Assembly: GCF_039649665.1 (NCBI RefSeq)
Contig: NZ_JBDJAW010000035.1
Coordinates: 16,768-80,767 of the forward strand
Direction: 5' to 3'
Length of the DNA: 64,000 bases
Origin: Microbispora sp. ZYX-F-249
GTDB taxonomy: Bacteria; Actinomycetota; Actinomycetes; Streptosporangiales; Streptosporangiaceae
The first letter of the stretch is position 1; the number at the start of each line of letters is the position of its first letter. Below, piece after piece: positions 52,841 to 62,663 of this stretch. Below the pieces are notes generated by a model that saw nothing but the letters and a program-made list of their open reading frames with translations, was not told the origin of the DNA and did no database searches. The translations under genes and the position numbers were made by a program.

Positions 52841-54850
52841 TCAGACCCCCGCCGGGTAGGTTTCCGGGACCTCTCCGCGCTCCCAGCGGGCCGTACGCTC
52901 CAGGGGCTCCACGGCGCCGGTCTCGTCGATGTGCACGACCGCGTCGAACTGGTCGGGCAGGCGGGTCTGGAAGTAGTGGCTCCGCCGTTCCGTGGCCGGG
53001 CGGTACACGACTCCGATGGCCCGTTCGAGCAGCGCCCCGCGCAGCGCGTCCGCCGCGCCGGCCGGTCGGGCGAGATCGACCAGGAACTCCGCGCGCCCGA
53101 CCTCGTGGAACAGCTCCTCGACGGAGCCGGGCAGCGCCGGGCGCACGTTCTTCCGCTCGGCCGGGTGGCCCCAGTCGCCGGCCGCCGTGACGGTGCCGGT
53201 GTAGGTGGTGAAGCCGATGAGCCGGCAGTCCTCCGGGTTGTGCTCGCGCACCAGCCGGCCGAGGTTGAGCTCACCGCGCGCGCCCATCTCCGTCGCCCGC
53301 GCGTCGCCGAGGTGGGAGTTGTGCGCCCACACCACGATCCTCGCCGGCTCGCCGCGCTGCCAGCCGAGGTGCTCGGCCAGCGCGAACAGCGTGTCGGCCA
53401 TGTGCCGGTCGCGCAGGTTCCACGACGACACCCGGCCGCCGAACATCGTGCGGTAGTAGCGCTCGGCGGCCGCCACGACCGCCGCGTTCCGCTCGGCGTG
53501 GAAGAACTCGTCCTCGCCGAGCAGCCCCTGCGCCCGCTGGTAGCGCAGCGCGTTGCGCTGGAGGTCGACGAGTTGGTCGACCACCCGCCGCTCGCACGAC
53601 TCCCCCGCGCCGAAGGCGGCGGCGAAGCCGTACGCCTGCCCGTCGTCGCCGTCGCTGTGGTCGAAGCAGGCATATCGGTCGCGGGCCCGTCCCGCCGCGC
53701 CGGGATCCACCGTGTCCAGGTACGCGATGACCTCGTCGGCGGAGTGGTGCAGGCTGTAGAGGTCGAGCCCGTAGAAACCGGCCCGCGCCCGCTCGTCCAG
53801 CCGCTCGTTGTGCTCGCGCAGCCACCCGGCGAACTCCAGCACGTCCGCGTTCCGCCACATCCAGGTGGGGAAACGCCGGAAGCCGCGCAGCGCCTCCTCC
53901 GCGGACGCGTCGTCGCCGCGCCCCCGGACGTACCGGTTCACCCGGTACGCGTCGGGCCAGTCGGCCTCCACCGCCACGGCGACGAAGCCCTTCTCCTCGA
54001 TGAGCCGCCGCGTCATGTGGGCGCGCGCGGCGTAGAACTCGTGGGTGCCGTGCGACGCCTCGCCGATCAGCACGAACCGCGCGTCGCCGACGAGGCCGCA
54101 CAGCACCTCGTCGGAGGGGACGCCGTCCCGTGTGGGGACGAGCTGCGAGCGCAGGGCCGCGAGGCCGGTCCGCGCGGACGTGGCCCGGGCCCGCGCCGGG
54201 ACCCGGGCGACCGCCGCGCGCAGCAGCTTGCGCACCTCGTCGTCGGTGATCCGGCTGAAGTTCCAGTACGACTCCCCCGCCGAGAAGAAAGGCGTGGGCG
54301 TGGTCGCGCAGACGACCTCGTCCACCAGAGCCGACAGCTCCTGGCAGGTGGACCGCGGCGCGGCGGGCACGGCGACCACGATCCGGGCGGGCTCCCGCTG
54401 CCGGACCGCGCGGACTGCGGCGCGCAGGCCCGCGCCGGTCGCCAGCCCGTCGTCCACGATGATCACGGTCTTGCCGCGCAGCTCCGGCGCGGGCGCGTCG
54501 CCGCGGTAGGCCCGCTCCCGCCTCGCCAGCTCGCGGGCCTCCCGCTCCACCACCTGCCGGATGGTGTCGGACTGGATGCCGAGCCCGCGGACGACGTCCT
54601 CGTCGAGCACGATCACTCCGCCGCCGGAGATCGCCCCCATCGCGAGCTCCTCGCGGCCGGGCGTGCCGAGCTTGCGCACCGGCAGCGCGTCGAGCGGGTG
54701 CCCCAGGCCCGTCGCCACCTCGTACGCCACGGGCACACCGCCGGGCGGCAGGCCGAGGACGACGACGCCGGGCAAGTCCCGGTAGTGCCCGAGGAGCCCC
54801 GCGAGCACCGAGCCCGCGTCCCGGCGATCCGAAAACAGGCGATCGTCCAT
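52841..54850 (-). CDS. phosphoribosyltransferase-erythromycin esterase fusion
   Basis: 669 residues. Residues about 5-215 are a type I phosphoribosyltransferase ([22 protein letters not shown] loop [17 protein letters not shown]). Residues about 245-660 are an EreA-like domain: [58 protein letters not shown] and [16 protein letters not shown]. The same pairing occurs in Mycobacterium tuberculosis Rv2030c. Real substrate unknown. ATG at 54850 follows AGGAGG; a more upstream ATG lacks support. Confidence 0.88.
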   Translation of the reverse strand: MDDRLFSDRRDAGSVLAGLLGHYRDLPGVVVLGLPPGGVPVAYEVATGLGHPLDALPVRKLGTPGREELAMGAISGGGVIVLDEDVVRGLGIQSDTIRQVVEREARELARRERAYRGDAPAPELRGKTVIIVDDGLATGAGLRAAVRAVRQREPARIVVAVPAAPRSTCQELSALVDEVVCATTPTPFFSAGESYWNFSRITDDEVRKLLRAAVARVPARARATSARTGLAALRSQLVPTRDGVPSDEVLCGLVGDARFVLIGEASHGTHEFYAARAHMTRRLIEEKGFVAVAVEADWPDAYRVNRYVRGRGDDASAEEALRGFRRFPTWMWRNADVLEFAGWLREHNERLDERARAGFYGLDLYSLHHSADEVIAYLDTVDPGAAGRARDRYACFDHSDGDDGQAYGFAAAFGAGESCERRVVDQLVDLQRNALRYQRAQGLLGEDEFFHAERNAAVVAAAERYYRTMFGGRVSSWNLRDRHMADTLFALAEHLGWQRGEPARIVVWAHNSHLGDARATEMGARGELNLGRLVREHNPEDCRLIGFTTYTGTVTAAGDWGHPAERKNVRPALPGSVEELFHEVGRAEFLVDLARPAGAADALRGALLERAIGVVYRPATERRSHYFQTRLPDQFDAVVHIDETGAVEPLERTARWERGEVPETYPAGV

Positions 54851-54919
54851 GCGGCTCGCCTCCTGCAATCGCGCAGCCGAATACCCCCTTCCCGGCAGTG
54901 CAAACACGGCCTGTCCGAC

Positions 54920-55469
54920 GTGCAGCCGGGGACGGCGCCCGGGATCGTGCTCGGCCTCCGCCAGGCGCGGATGCACGTCACTCGATTTCAACTACTTCCG
55001 CAGCAAGGACGAGGTGGTGCTCGCCGACACCGAGCACATCTTCGACCTGCTGCTCGGGACACTCGCGGAACGACGGCCGCAGGAGGGGCCCGGCGAGTTG
55101 CTGGCGAGGATGGTCCAGGAGTACGCCACCCGCCGCCGGCCGGCCGTGCCGCGCAAGGAGCCCGAGGAGTTGTCGGCGGCGACCCGGCTGGTGCTGACGA
55201 CACCGGCGCTCCAGGCCAAGGGCCTCTACCTGATGATGGATCTGCAGCGGCGGATCGCCGGCGAGCTGATGAAGGCGTTCCCCGGCCGGTTGGATCCGAT
55301 CACCGCGGCGGCGATGACCGGAGCCCTGATCGGCGCCATCCAGCAGGCGAGCCTGGCGAGCGTCGAGCTCGGCCGATCCCAGGACGAGCTGTGGGAGGCG
55401 GCGCGGCACGGCCTCGGCATCGCCCTGCACGGCCTGCTCTCGGTGCGGCCGGACACCGGCGCTCCGTGA
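54920..55469 (+). pseudogene. TetR-family gene that has lost its DNA-binding domain
   Basis: GTG at 54920 begins a typical TetR N-terminus ([12 protein letters not shown]), but the frame then jumps at about 54987 straight to the end of the HTH ([20 protein letters not shown]) in another frame. About 40 residues of the HTH are missing. The ligand domain (RRIAGELMKAFPGRLDPITA, ELWEAARHGLGIALHGLL) is intact. Either a pseudogene or, if started internally, a dimerising protein that cannot bind DNA. Confidence 0.75.
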
Positions 55470-55556
55470 CGCGCTCCCTGCGAGTCATCCACCCGGGCGG
55501 GAGCGGCGTCCGCCGATCCGCGCCGGGGTCCCCTCAGAAGGAAGGAACGGCCCACC

Positions 55557-56930
55557 ATGACCGAAAGCGTGCGGCGACTCGCGCGCGACGCACGACGCGT
55601 CCTGCGGCAGGGGCCCGCGGCGATCAGGCAGCGGCAACGCGCCCGCCTGGCCGAGATCGTGGCCTTCGCTCGCGCCCGCTCGCCGTACTTCCGCGAGTTG
55701 TACCGGGCGCTGCCGGAAGAGGTCGCCGACCCGGCGCTCCTTCCGGTCACCGACAAGAAGACGCTGATGGCCCGCTTCGACGAGTGGGTCACCGACCGCG
55801 ACGTGACGCTCGAGAAGGCCCAGGCGTTCGTGGCCGACCCGGCTCTGGTGGGCGAGCGGTTCCAGGGGCGCTACCTCGTGACCACCACCTCCGGCACCAG
55901 CGGCCTGCGGGGCATCTTCCTTCAGGACGAGCGGAGCGTGGCCGTGGGCAACGCCGTCGGACGGCGGGCCCGCGCCGGGCTGGGGGCCGCGGACATCCTC
56001 CGCCTCCTGCGCGGCGCCGGGCGCACGGCGATCGTCTCCGCACCCGGCGGCCACTTCGCCACCGTCGCGTCGGCTGCGCGGTTCCGCCGGGACCACCCGC
56101 GGCTCGGCTGGATGCTGCGAGAGTTCTCGATACACCAGCCGCTCGCGGACCTGGCCGCCGAGCTCAACCGTTACAAGCCCAGCTCACTCACCGGCTTCTC
56201 CGGCATGCTCGGGCTGCTGGCCGGGGAGCAGGAGGCCGGCCGCCTGCGCATTCACCCGGGGATGGTCATCGCGGGCGGTGAGGCGCTGACGGCGGACAAC
56301 CGCGCCAGGATCGCCCGCGCCTTCCACGCCCAGGTCCGCTCCGCCTACGCCGCCACCGAGTGCGGCTTCCTCGCGTACGGCTGCGCGGACGACTGGCTCC
56401 ATGTCAACAGCGACTGGGCCGTGCTGGAGCCGGTCGACGCCGATTATCGGCCCGTCCCGCCAGGCCGGCCGTCGCACACGGTTCTGCTGACCAACCTCGC
56501 CAACCAGGTCCAGCCGATCCTCCGCTACGACCTGGGCGACAACGTCCTGCTGCGTCCCGGCCCCTGCCCGTGCGGCAGCCCGCTGCCCGCCGTCCGGGTG
56601 CAGGGCCGCGCGGCCGAAATGCTCGCCTTCCCCACCGGCCGCGGCGAGCACGCCGGCATCTCCCCGATGCTCTTCGGCACTCTGCTGGACCGTCTTCCCG
56701 GCATCGAGCAGTTCCAGCTCGTCCAGACCGCGTCCACCACCCTGCGCATACGCCTGAAGCCCGCGCACGGCGCCGACCCCGAGTCCGTGTGGCAGGCGGT
56801 GCGCGACGAGATCGGCCGGCTGCTGGCCGAGCACGATGCCGGCCAGATCACGCTCGAACGCGCCGAGGAGCCACCCGAGCGGTCGCCCGGCGGCAAGTTC
56901 CGCAGAGTGATCCCCCTGCAAGGCCCCTGA
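55557..56930 (+). CDS. PaaK-like AMP-forming ligase (phenylacetate-CoA ligase/F390 synthetase family)
   Basis: 457 residues. Adenylate-forming family motifs: TTTSGTSGLRGIFL (P-loop), YAATECGFLAYGC, ILRYDLGDNVLL and a C-terminal GGKFRRVIP with the conserved lysine. Members activate aryl acids to CoA thioesters or adenylate cofactor F420. Four spaced cysteines around GPCPCGSP are typical of the group. ATG at 55557 follows AAGGAAGGAA. The broken TetR gene upstream may once have controlled it. Confidence 0.88.
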   Translation: MTESVRRLARDARRVLRQGPAAIRQRQRARLAEIVAFARARSPYFRELYRALPEEVADPALLPVTDKKTLMARFDEWVTDRDVTLEKAQAFVADPALVGERFQGRYLVTTTSGTSGLRGIFLQDERSVAVGNAVGRRARAGLGAADILRLLRGAGRTAIVSAPGGHFATVASAARFRRDHPRLGWMLREFSIHQPLADLAAELNRYKPSSLTGFSGMLGLLAGEQEAGRLRIHPGMVIAGGEALTADNRARIARAFHAQVRSAYAATECGFLAYGCADDWLHVNSDWAVLEPVDADYRPVPPGRPSHTVLLTNLANQVQPILRYDLGDNVLLRPGPCPCGSPLPAVRVQGRAAEMLAFPTGRGEHAGISPMLFGTLLDRLPGIEQFQLVQTASTTLRIRLKPAHGADPESVWQAVRDEIGRLLAEHDAGQITLERAEEPPERSPGGKFRRVIPLQGP

Positions 56931-57074
56931 CGTCGAGCGCATACGGCTCGCCGCGCCGTCCAGGTGTACCGGTACTGGCACCGGTTCGATCGTCCTGACG
57001 CCGTGACCGGGTTCCGGAGGTCTCTCCCCCGCCCCCGGGCGGTGCGGCGTCCCGGCGGACTCTACGATCCGGCG

Positions 57075-57303
57075 GTGACCACCTTCACCCGCGGGTTCCG
57101 CGGCAGACGCAGGGGTGAGGACGACCGGCTCCCGCCCGGCCAGTACCTCACCGAGGACTTCCCCGTGCTGTCGGCCGGGCCCACGCCGCACGTGCTGCGC
57201 GGCATCCGGCTGCTGACCGAGGACTGGCCGGGTTTCTGGGGGACCGCGGGCTACCACAACTACGGCGACCCGTGGCGCGAGCAGCGCTACGCCGATGACT
57301 GGA
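57075..57303 (+). pseudogene. internally deleted sulfite oxidase-like molybdopterin oxidoreductase
   Basis: GTG at 57075 begins the family's N-terminus (TTFTRGFRGRRRGEDDRLPP, then GQYLTEDFPVLSAGPTPH) and this runs directly into its C-terminus (LRGIRLLTEDWPGFWGTAGY, then HNYGDPWREQRYADDW). The central molybdopterin-binding part, well over 100 residues, is gone and the stop is lost. Confidence 0.8.
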
Positions 57304-57794
57304 TGGCGCGTCGCGCGCCTGGTCGGGGTGCGCGACGAGAACCCCACCGCCCGCACGCTGGTCTTCGACGTGCCCGTCCGCCCGGGCCATCTGGCCGGTC
57401 AGCACGTCGACGTCAAGCTCACGGCCGAGGACGGCTACTCCGCCCGCCGCAGCTACTCCCTCGCCGGGCCCGAGGGCGTGGAGCTGACCGTGCAGCGGGT
57501 GCCCGACGGCGAGGTCTCGCCGTACCTCACCATGGACATGGAGCCCGGCGACGAGCTGGAGCTGCGCGGCCCGTGGGCGGCTGGTTCGTCGGGCGTCCGG
57601 ACGGCCCCGCCCCGACGGGCACCCGAGGCCGCCCGGCCGCCTCACCGCCGCCGATCTCGGCCCGTACGGCGAGGCCGACCGCTACGTGTGCGGCCCCACC
57701 GGCTTCGCGGAGGCCGCGGCGGCGCTCCTGGTGGGGGCTCTGCCACGACCCCGCCCGCATCAGAACCGAACGCTTCGGTCCCACGGGAGACTGA
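57295..57794 (+). pseudogene. decayed ferredoxin-NADP reductase-type flavoprotein
   Basis: It starts intact: WRVARLVGVRDENPTARTLV, HLAGQHVDVKLTAEDGYSAR, RSYSLAG and VQRVPDGEVSPYL. After about residue 95 it is deleted and frameshifted: GGWFVGRPDG, ADRYVCGPTGFAEAAAALLV and HDPARIRTERFGPTGD occur in three different frames. The normal partner of the molybdopterin gene before it. Confidence 0.82.
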
Positions 57795-57795
57795 C

Positions 57796-58116
57796 ATGCA
57801 GGCCGACCATCTCGACGGGAACGCCCTGGCCGGTCCGCTGGCCGAGATCCTCACGGCCGACGTCTCGGCCGCCGTCAGCCGCTGCGCCTCCTGCGGCCTG
57901 ACCGGTCCTGTGGCCCGTCTGCGCGTGTACGACCGGGCTTCCGGCCTCGTGGCCCGCTGCCCGGGATGCGAGGAGGTCGTGCTGCGCCTGGTCCGGAGCG
58001 CGGACGCGGCCTGGCTCGACCTGCGCGGCGCCACCACCCTGCGCATCCCGCTGGGCGGCACGAGCCCGGGCGCGTTCGCCGCGCACGAGGGCGGACAGCC
58101 CGGCGCGGGCCTATGA
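57796..58116 (+). CDS. DUF6510-like zinc-ribbon protein
   Basis: 106 residues. LDGNALAGPLAEILTADVSA, then a four-Cys ribbon (RCASCGLTGPVARLRVY and ARCPGCEEVVLRLVR) and WLDLRGATTLRI. This small protein usually accompanies the molybdopterin oxidoreductase and flavin reductase genes that are broken just upstream; it alone remains intact. ATG at 57796. Confidence 0.8.
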   Translation: MQADHLDGNALAGPLAEILTADVSAAVSRCASCGLTGPVARLRVYDRASGLVARCPGCEEVVLRLVRSADAAWLDLRGATTLRIPLGGTSPGAFAAHEGGQPGAGL

Positions 58117-58215
58117 CCGTCGAGCCGGCAGCCGGAGTCGCCCGGCCCCGTGTTCTGCTACAACGACCGCGTCGCCCGCGATTTCGTCGTGAGCGGGCCG
58201 CCGCCGGCGGAGCGG

Positions 58216-59799
58216 TCAGCGGTACGCGTAGCAGTAGTTCGACTTGTCCTTGAACCGGTGGAAGGCCGCCGGGTCGTGGAAGCGCCAGCGGCAGCCCGCG
58301 TCGCGCCGGCTCTGGGTCAGATACATGGTGTCGCCCTTCCGCTTGACGCAGTACGCCCCGGGTGTGGGCGTCTCCCGGTACTCGACCCACTCCCAGCCGA
58401 TGCTCACGCAGTACTCGGTGAAATGCCCGGGTCCCAGCTCCACGACCCGCTTGACCGGCGTGGGCGAGGGCCGCGCCGGTTTCGCGGCCGGAGAGTCGGC
58501 GGGGACCGGCACGGTCGTCTTCGAGTGGCGGACTGTCGGACGTGTGGTGACCGTCCTCGTCAGGGCCGGCCGGGTGGTGTCCGGCCTGGCCGTCGACCGG
58601 CTCACCCGCGGCCGGTGCGAGGAGGCGGGCGACGCGGATCGCGAGGCGGCGGGCGACGGGGCTCCGGACGGAGACGAGCCGCCGCCGGTGTCCGCCGAGG
58701 CGGCCGGGGCCGTGCCGGCCGCCGCCGCTCGCTCCGTTTCGGGGGCGCGGGTTCCCGCCGGCGACCACGGCAGTGACGGCAGCAGCGCGACGGCGGCGGC
58801 CACCGTGGCCGCCACGGCTACGAGGACGGCGATGACGGCCCGGACCCGCCTGCGCCGACCGCCTCCGGGCACGGTCACCGGCCCGGACGGCGGACCCGGC
58901 GCACCGGATGCGGCGGGTACGGCCGGCGCGGACGGTGCACCGGATGCGGCGGGTACGAACCCTGCGTCAGGCGCGGCCGCTGCGGACCGCGCCTCGTGGC
59001 GCGGGCGCACGAGGCGGTCGAGGATCTCCCGCGCGGTCGGCCGCCGTCCCGGGTCCTTGGCGAGGCAGGCCGCGAGCAGGTCGCGCAGCGGCGCCTCGAT
59101 CCCCTCCAGGCCGGGCTCCTGGTTGAGGATCCTGTTGATGATGGCGGGGATGGCGTCGGCGCCGAACGGCGGGCGGCCCGTGGCGGCGAACGCGATCGTG
59201 GACGCCCAGGCGAACACGTCGAGGGCGAAACCGAGCTCGCCGGCCGCGAGCTGCTCGGGCGCCATGTAGGCGGGCGTCCCGACGACCTGGCTGGTCACCG
59301 TGCTCGTGGCGGCGAGGGCGCGGGCGATCCCAAAGTCGATGACGCGCGGCCCGTCCGATCCGATCAGCACGTTCTGCGGCTTGAAGTCCCGGTGGACGAC
59401 CCCGGCGTCGTGCAGGGCGACCAGAGCGGTGGCCGTGCCGATGGCGAGCCGTTCGAGCGCGCCGCCCGACAACGGCCCCCGCGCGGCCACCACCTGGTTC
59501 AGCGGAGGCCCCTCGACGTACTCGCTCACGATGAACGGCCGGCCGCCGTCCATGCCGGACTCCAGCACCTGGGCCGTGCAGAACCGGGCGACCCTGCGGG
59601 CGAGCTCCGCCTCGCGGGTGAAGTCGGCACGGGCCGCGGCGTCCCGGCCGAGCCGCGCGTGGAAGAGCTTGACCGCGACGAGGTCGCCGGACTCCGCCTC
59701 GCCGAGGTAGACGACGCCTTGGCCTCCCTCGCCGATCCTGCCGGTGATGCGGTAGGAGCCCAGGCGTACGGGATCGCTCGGCTCCAGCGGCTGCGGCAT
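58216..59799 (-). CDS. membrane Ser/Thr protein kinase (PknB-like)
   Basis: 527 residues. Kinase domain about 14-265: GEGGQGVVYLG, VAVKLF (ATP Lys), VVHRDFKPQNVLI (catalytic loop), VIDFGIARA (DFG) and GTPAYMAPEQ. A Pro/Ala juxtamembrane stretch, one TM about 330-352, then a Ser/Thr/Pro extracellular linker and a C-terminal domain of about 65 residues with four Cys (YCVSIGWEW, GAYCVKRKGDTMYLTQ, GCRWRFHDP, YCYAYR). No PASTA repeats. ATG at 59799 with GGAGAG upstream. Confidence 0.93.
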   Translation of the reverse strand: MPQPLEPSDPVRLGSYRITGRIGEGGQGVVYLGEAESGDLVAVKLFHARLGRDAAARADFTREAELARRVARFCTAQVLESGMDGGRPFIVSEYVEGPPLNQVVAARGPLSGGALERLAIGTATALVALHDAGVVHRDFKPQNVLIGSDGPRVIDFGIARALAATSTVTSQVVGTPAYMAPEQLAAGELGFALDVFAWASTIAFAATGRPPFGADAIPAIINRILNQEPGLEGIEAPLRDLLAACLAKDPGRRPTAREILDRLVRPRHEARSAAAAPDAGFVPAASGAPSAPAVPAASGAPGPPSGPVTVPGGGRRRRVRAVIAVLVAVAATVAAAVALLPSLPWSPAGTRAPETERAAAAGTAPAASADTGGGSSPSGAPSPAASRSASPASSHRPRVSRSTARPDTTRPALTRTVTTRPTVRHSKTTVPVPADSPAAKPARPSPTPVKRVVELGPGHFTEYCVSIGWEWVEYRETPTPGAYCVKRKGDTMYLTQSRRDAGCRWRFHDPAAFHRFKDKSNYCYAYR

Positions 59800-59829
59800 G
59801 ACTCTCCGGTGGGTCGGGGGCACGGTCAA

Positions 59830-60127
59830 ACCCCAGTATCCCCATGGAAGATCGCTTTGCAGGCCCCGTTCGCGAGGATCGCGCGAACGGGACGGCCTTG
59901 CCGTGTTGCCGGAAGGAGCCGCGGCGGGGCAAAGGCTCCCGGGACGGCCCGCCGCGTGCCCGCCCTCGGCTGACCGGGCAGAGATGAGGCCCTCCTCGAT
60001 ATCGCCTTCCTCGTCATCGCCGTCGAATACGTCAATGCCAAGGCGGGCCAGCGCCTCGTGCGGGGTAAGGCCGCGGACGAAGGTCGCGCAGAACGCCTCG
60101 TCATCGAGCCAGTTGTAGGCCGCGCAT
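59830..60127 (-). pseudogene. fragment of a DUF6461-like gene
   Basis: Minus-strand frame reads AAYNWLDDEAFCATFVRGLT, then PHEALARLGIDVFDGDDEEG, a pattern I associate with DUF6461 proteins. It has no start because it is cut at about 60127-60137, where the IS5 relic ends, and no stop before it runs in frame into the kinase gene. The rest of 59800-60134 shows nothing else. Confidence 0.55.
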
Positions 60128-60134
60128 GGGAATC

Positions 60135-60903
60135 CTGTCGGGGGTCTTGTCGAACCGGAAGGCCAGGCCACGCCACTCCTTGACCTGATTGATGCACCGT
60201 TCCACCGCGTTGCGCTCCTTATAGAGATCCGGATCATGACGGACCGGGCGACCGCCGCGAGAGCCGCGCTTCTTGCGGTTGGCCGCCTGGTCGGCCTTCT
60301 CCGGGATGACCGCCTTGATCCCGCGCCGGCGCAGGTAGATGCGGTTGCCGCGGGAGGAGTAGGCCTTGTCGGCGGCCACCGCGCCCGGCCTGGTACGCGG
60401 GCGGCCCAGCTTCCCCACCTTCAGCCGGAACCTGTGCCGCCGGCGCAGGCCGGCGCGCGAACCCCTCACCGTCGTCGAGGCCATCGTTTACAGGCGTTTT
60501 GCCCCTTTGGCGCAGCCCCTTCTCCTGCTCGGCCGCTTCCTGTAGTGCTGCGGCCAGCTCGCCGTCCAGCGCCATCCCAGCAGCGTGATGGTGAGCGCGG
60601 GCCGTGGTGGAGTCCACGCTGACCAGGTCGAGGTCGGCCTGCCCGGAGCTGCGGCCTCAGCGATCACCGCCAGCATCAGCCGCTCGAACCCCCCACTCAC
60701 CGCCCACGAGCAGAACCGGTCAAGACCGTGGACCAGGGCCCGTACTGAGCGGCCGGCAAGTCCCGCCACGGGTTAGCGGTCCGAAATCGCCACATCACCG
60801 CGTCGAACTGCTGCCGCAGGTCCGGGATCGGGCCTCGCTCACCCAGCGGCAAGTGCGGCTCGATCAAGGACCACTCCTCGTCAGTGAGGTCTCCACCCGC
60901 CAT
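60135..60903 (-). pseudogene. IS5-family transposase, multiply frameshifted
   Basis: Pieces in four frames: MAGGDLTDEEWSLIEPHLPL and WRDLPAAQYGPWSTV; DRFCSWAVSGGFERLMLAVI; STTARAHHHAAGMALDGELA with the first Asp; and AVAADKAYSSRGNRIYLRRR (second Asp) with YKERNAVERCINQVKEWRGL (Glu). It is truncated after RFDKTPD, where the DUF6461-like fragment begins. Not functional. Confidence 0.85.
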
Positions 60904-60986
60904 GGCGGCGCGGCCCGTGCCTGACAGAGCCATCATGAGCCAGGGCATCTCACGAATGCGCCGCCCGCGACTCTCGTTCGGCGGAG

Positions 60987-61994
60987 TCAGTGACCGCCGT
61001 GCGCGCCGGTGATGGTGGCGCCGATCTCCGCCAACCGCTCGGCCGCGTAGCCGGGGTCGATCAACGCCTCGGGGGTGTGGAGACCGGGCTGGACGGGGGC
61101 GCCGCGCAGGCCGAGCAGCCGCTCGACGCCGAGGGCGACGCCGAGCGCCGTCAGGGGGCGCTGCCCCTCCGGGTGGAGGAGGTAGCGGCTCGTCCTGAGG
61201 GGTGCGCCAACGCGATCCACGCCTTCAAGGTCGATCCTGACCTCCGCGGACGGGGGCCCGCCGCGCCGCCTGCCTGCCGATTCACCGATCGCGAACGCGA
61301 CGCGGACGTTGGCCGCGCCTGTCGCGACGGCCAGGCTCGGCACGTCGAGGATGGGAACGATCTGGCCGGGCAGCACGGCGCCGTCGACGCTGGTGACCTC
61401 CACCTGCGCGTCGGGGCCGCTGACCCAGTCGAAGACGCCGTCTCGGCGGACGGGCCCCGCCGAAGTGGCGGCCAGCAGGCGTGCCACGTCCGCCACGGCC
61501 GCGGGTCCGCCGCCGTCCTGTTCGTCCAGCACGCCGCTGACCTCGATGGTGTCGAGCCGGTCGAACTCGCGGGCGAGGCCGAGCACCGCGAGGACGACGA
61601 TTCCCGCGTACCAGTGGCTGGCCAGCAGGATCGGCGCCGCACCGGCTCGCAGGCCGGCGGCGACGACCTCGGGTCCGATGTCGACCAGGCCGTTGGAGAT
61701 GCTGACGTACGGCAGGCCGCGGTCTTGTGCGTAACGCAGTCCGTTCAGGCGGCTGTCCCACACCGCTGCCACGACCGCCGAGTAGCCGTCGGTCCGCTGG
61801 AGGCCGAGGCCGTCCCGCCGCACATCGATGGTCACGGCGGTCGCGCCGCCGAGCTCGTCGGCGACCCGCCTGGCGCGGTCGAGATCGCGGGCCGCGATCG
61901 TCAACGGCAGCTCCGGGTACCACCGGCGCAGGAGGTCCGCGGTCTCCGCGCCCACCTGGCCGGACCCGCCCATGATCAGTACGGAGCGCTCCAC
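60987..61994 (-). CDS. saccharopine dehydrogenase-like NAD(P)-binding protein
   Basis: 335 residues: Rossmann start VLIMGGSGQVGAETADLLRR, then AARDLDRARRVADELGG and NGLVDIGPEVVAAGLRAGAA. The catalytic residues of true saccharopine reductase are not evident, so substrate is unknown. GTG at 61994. It diverges from a TetR gene with two TACA-N3-TGTA sites between, so it is probably that regulator's target. Confidence 0.82.
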   Translation of the reverse strand: MERSVLIMGGSGQVGAETADLLRRWYPELPLTIAARDLDRARRVADELGGATAVTIDVRRDGLGLQRTDGYSAVVAAVWDSRLNGLRYAQDRGLPYVSISNGLVDIGPEVVAAGLRAGAAPILLASHWYAGIVVLAVLGLAREFDRLDTIEVSGVLDEQDGGGPAAVADVARLLAATSAGPVRRDGVFDWVSGPDAQVEVTSVDGAVLPGQIVPILDVPSLAVATGAANVRVAFAIGESAGRRRGGPPSAEVRIDLEGVDRVGAPLRTSRYLLHPEGQRPLTALGVALGVERLLGLRGAPVQPGLHTPEALIDPGYAAERLAEIGATITGAHGGH

Positions 61995-62014
61995 AGTGAT
62001 GCCCTCTCACTAAC

Positions 62015-62041
62015 TTACATTCTGTAGGTTACATTTTGTAG
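62015..62041. promoter_or_regulatory. double TetR operator
   Basis: TTACATTCTGTAG and TTACATTTTGTAG, 14 bases apart, each containing the palindrome TACA-N3-TGTA. AT-rich and midway between the divergent starts at 61994 and 62073. Confidence 0.72.
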
Positions 62042-62072
62042 CTTATCCTGGGAGGTAAAGCAAGGGAGGACG

Positions 62073-62663
62073 ATGACCACGGGATCGACTCGCCTGTCCA
62101 GGCCGGCCAGACGGGAGCAACTGCTCGACACCGCCATGGCGATCGTGCGCGCTCACGGCACCGACAGCCTCACGCTGCTCAGCCTGGCGGAGGCCGCCGG
62201 AGTGAGCAGGCCGATCGTCTACGACCACTTCGGCACCCGCCCCGGCCTGCTGATCGCGCTCTACCGGCGGCTCGACGAGCGGCACCAGGCCGCCCTGGAG
62301 GAGGCCCTGCGCGACGCCCCGGCCGTCCCCCGCGAGATAGCTCGCGTCCTGAGCGCCGCCTACTTCGCCTGCGCCACCGACATGCCGGAGTGGACCGCCA
62401 TCTCGGCCGCGTTGAAGGGCAACCAGGAGATGGAGGCGATCGAGCGCGAGTTGCTCGACGGCTACACGGACCTGATGGCCACCGCCCTGCGGCCGTACTC
62501 CGGGCTTACCCAGGAAGCCCTCCGGCTGCGCTGCGTCGGCGCGCTGGGCGCAGCTGAGGCGATCGCCGCGGAGCTGAACCGGGGGCGGGCCGTCGTCGCC
62601 GAGGCCATCGCGGCGCTGACCGACCTGATCCTCGGCAGCATCGACGCCGGAGCCGGGGACTGA
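62073..62663 (+). CDS. TetR-family regulator
   Basis: 196 residues. HTH about residues 12-58 (RREQLLDTAMAIVRAHGTDS, LAEAAGVSRPIVYDHFGTRP), then a helical effector domain. ATG at 62073 follows AGGGAGGACG. Expected to bind the paired palindromes upstream and control itself and the saccharopine dehydrogenase-like gene. Confidence 0.93.
   Translation: MTTGSTRLSRPARREQLLDTAMAIVRAHGTDSLTLLSLAEAAGVSRPIVYDHFGTRPGLLIALYRRLDERHQAALEEALRDAPAVPREIARVLSAAYFACATDMPEWTAISAALKGNQEMEAIERELLDGYTDLMATALRPYSGLTQEALRLRCVGALGAAEAIAAELNRGRAVVAEAIAALTDLILGSIDAGAGD

Noticed and set aside
52931..56281. 1116-codon open frame on the plus strand
   Set aside because: Antisense to the esterase fusion, then out of frame in the ligase; low-complexity Arg/Gly sequence. 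Only its short TetR-like piece near 54920 is meaningful.
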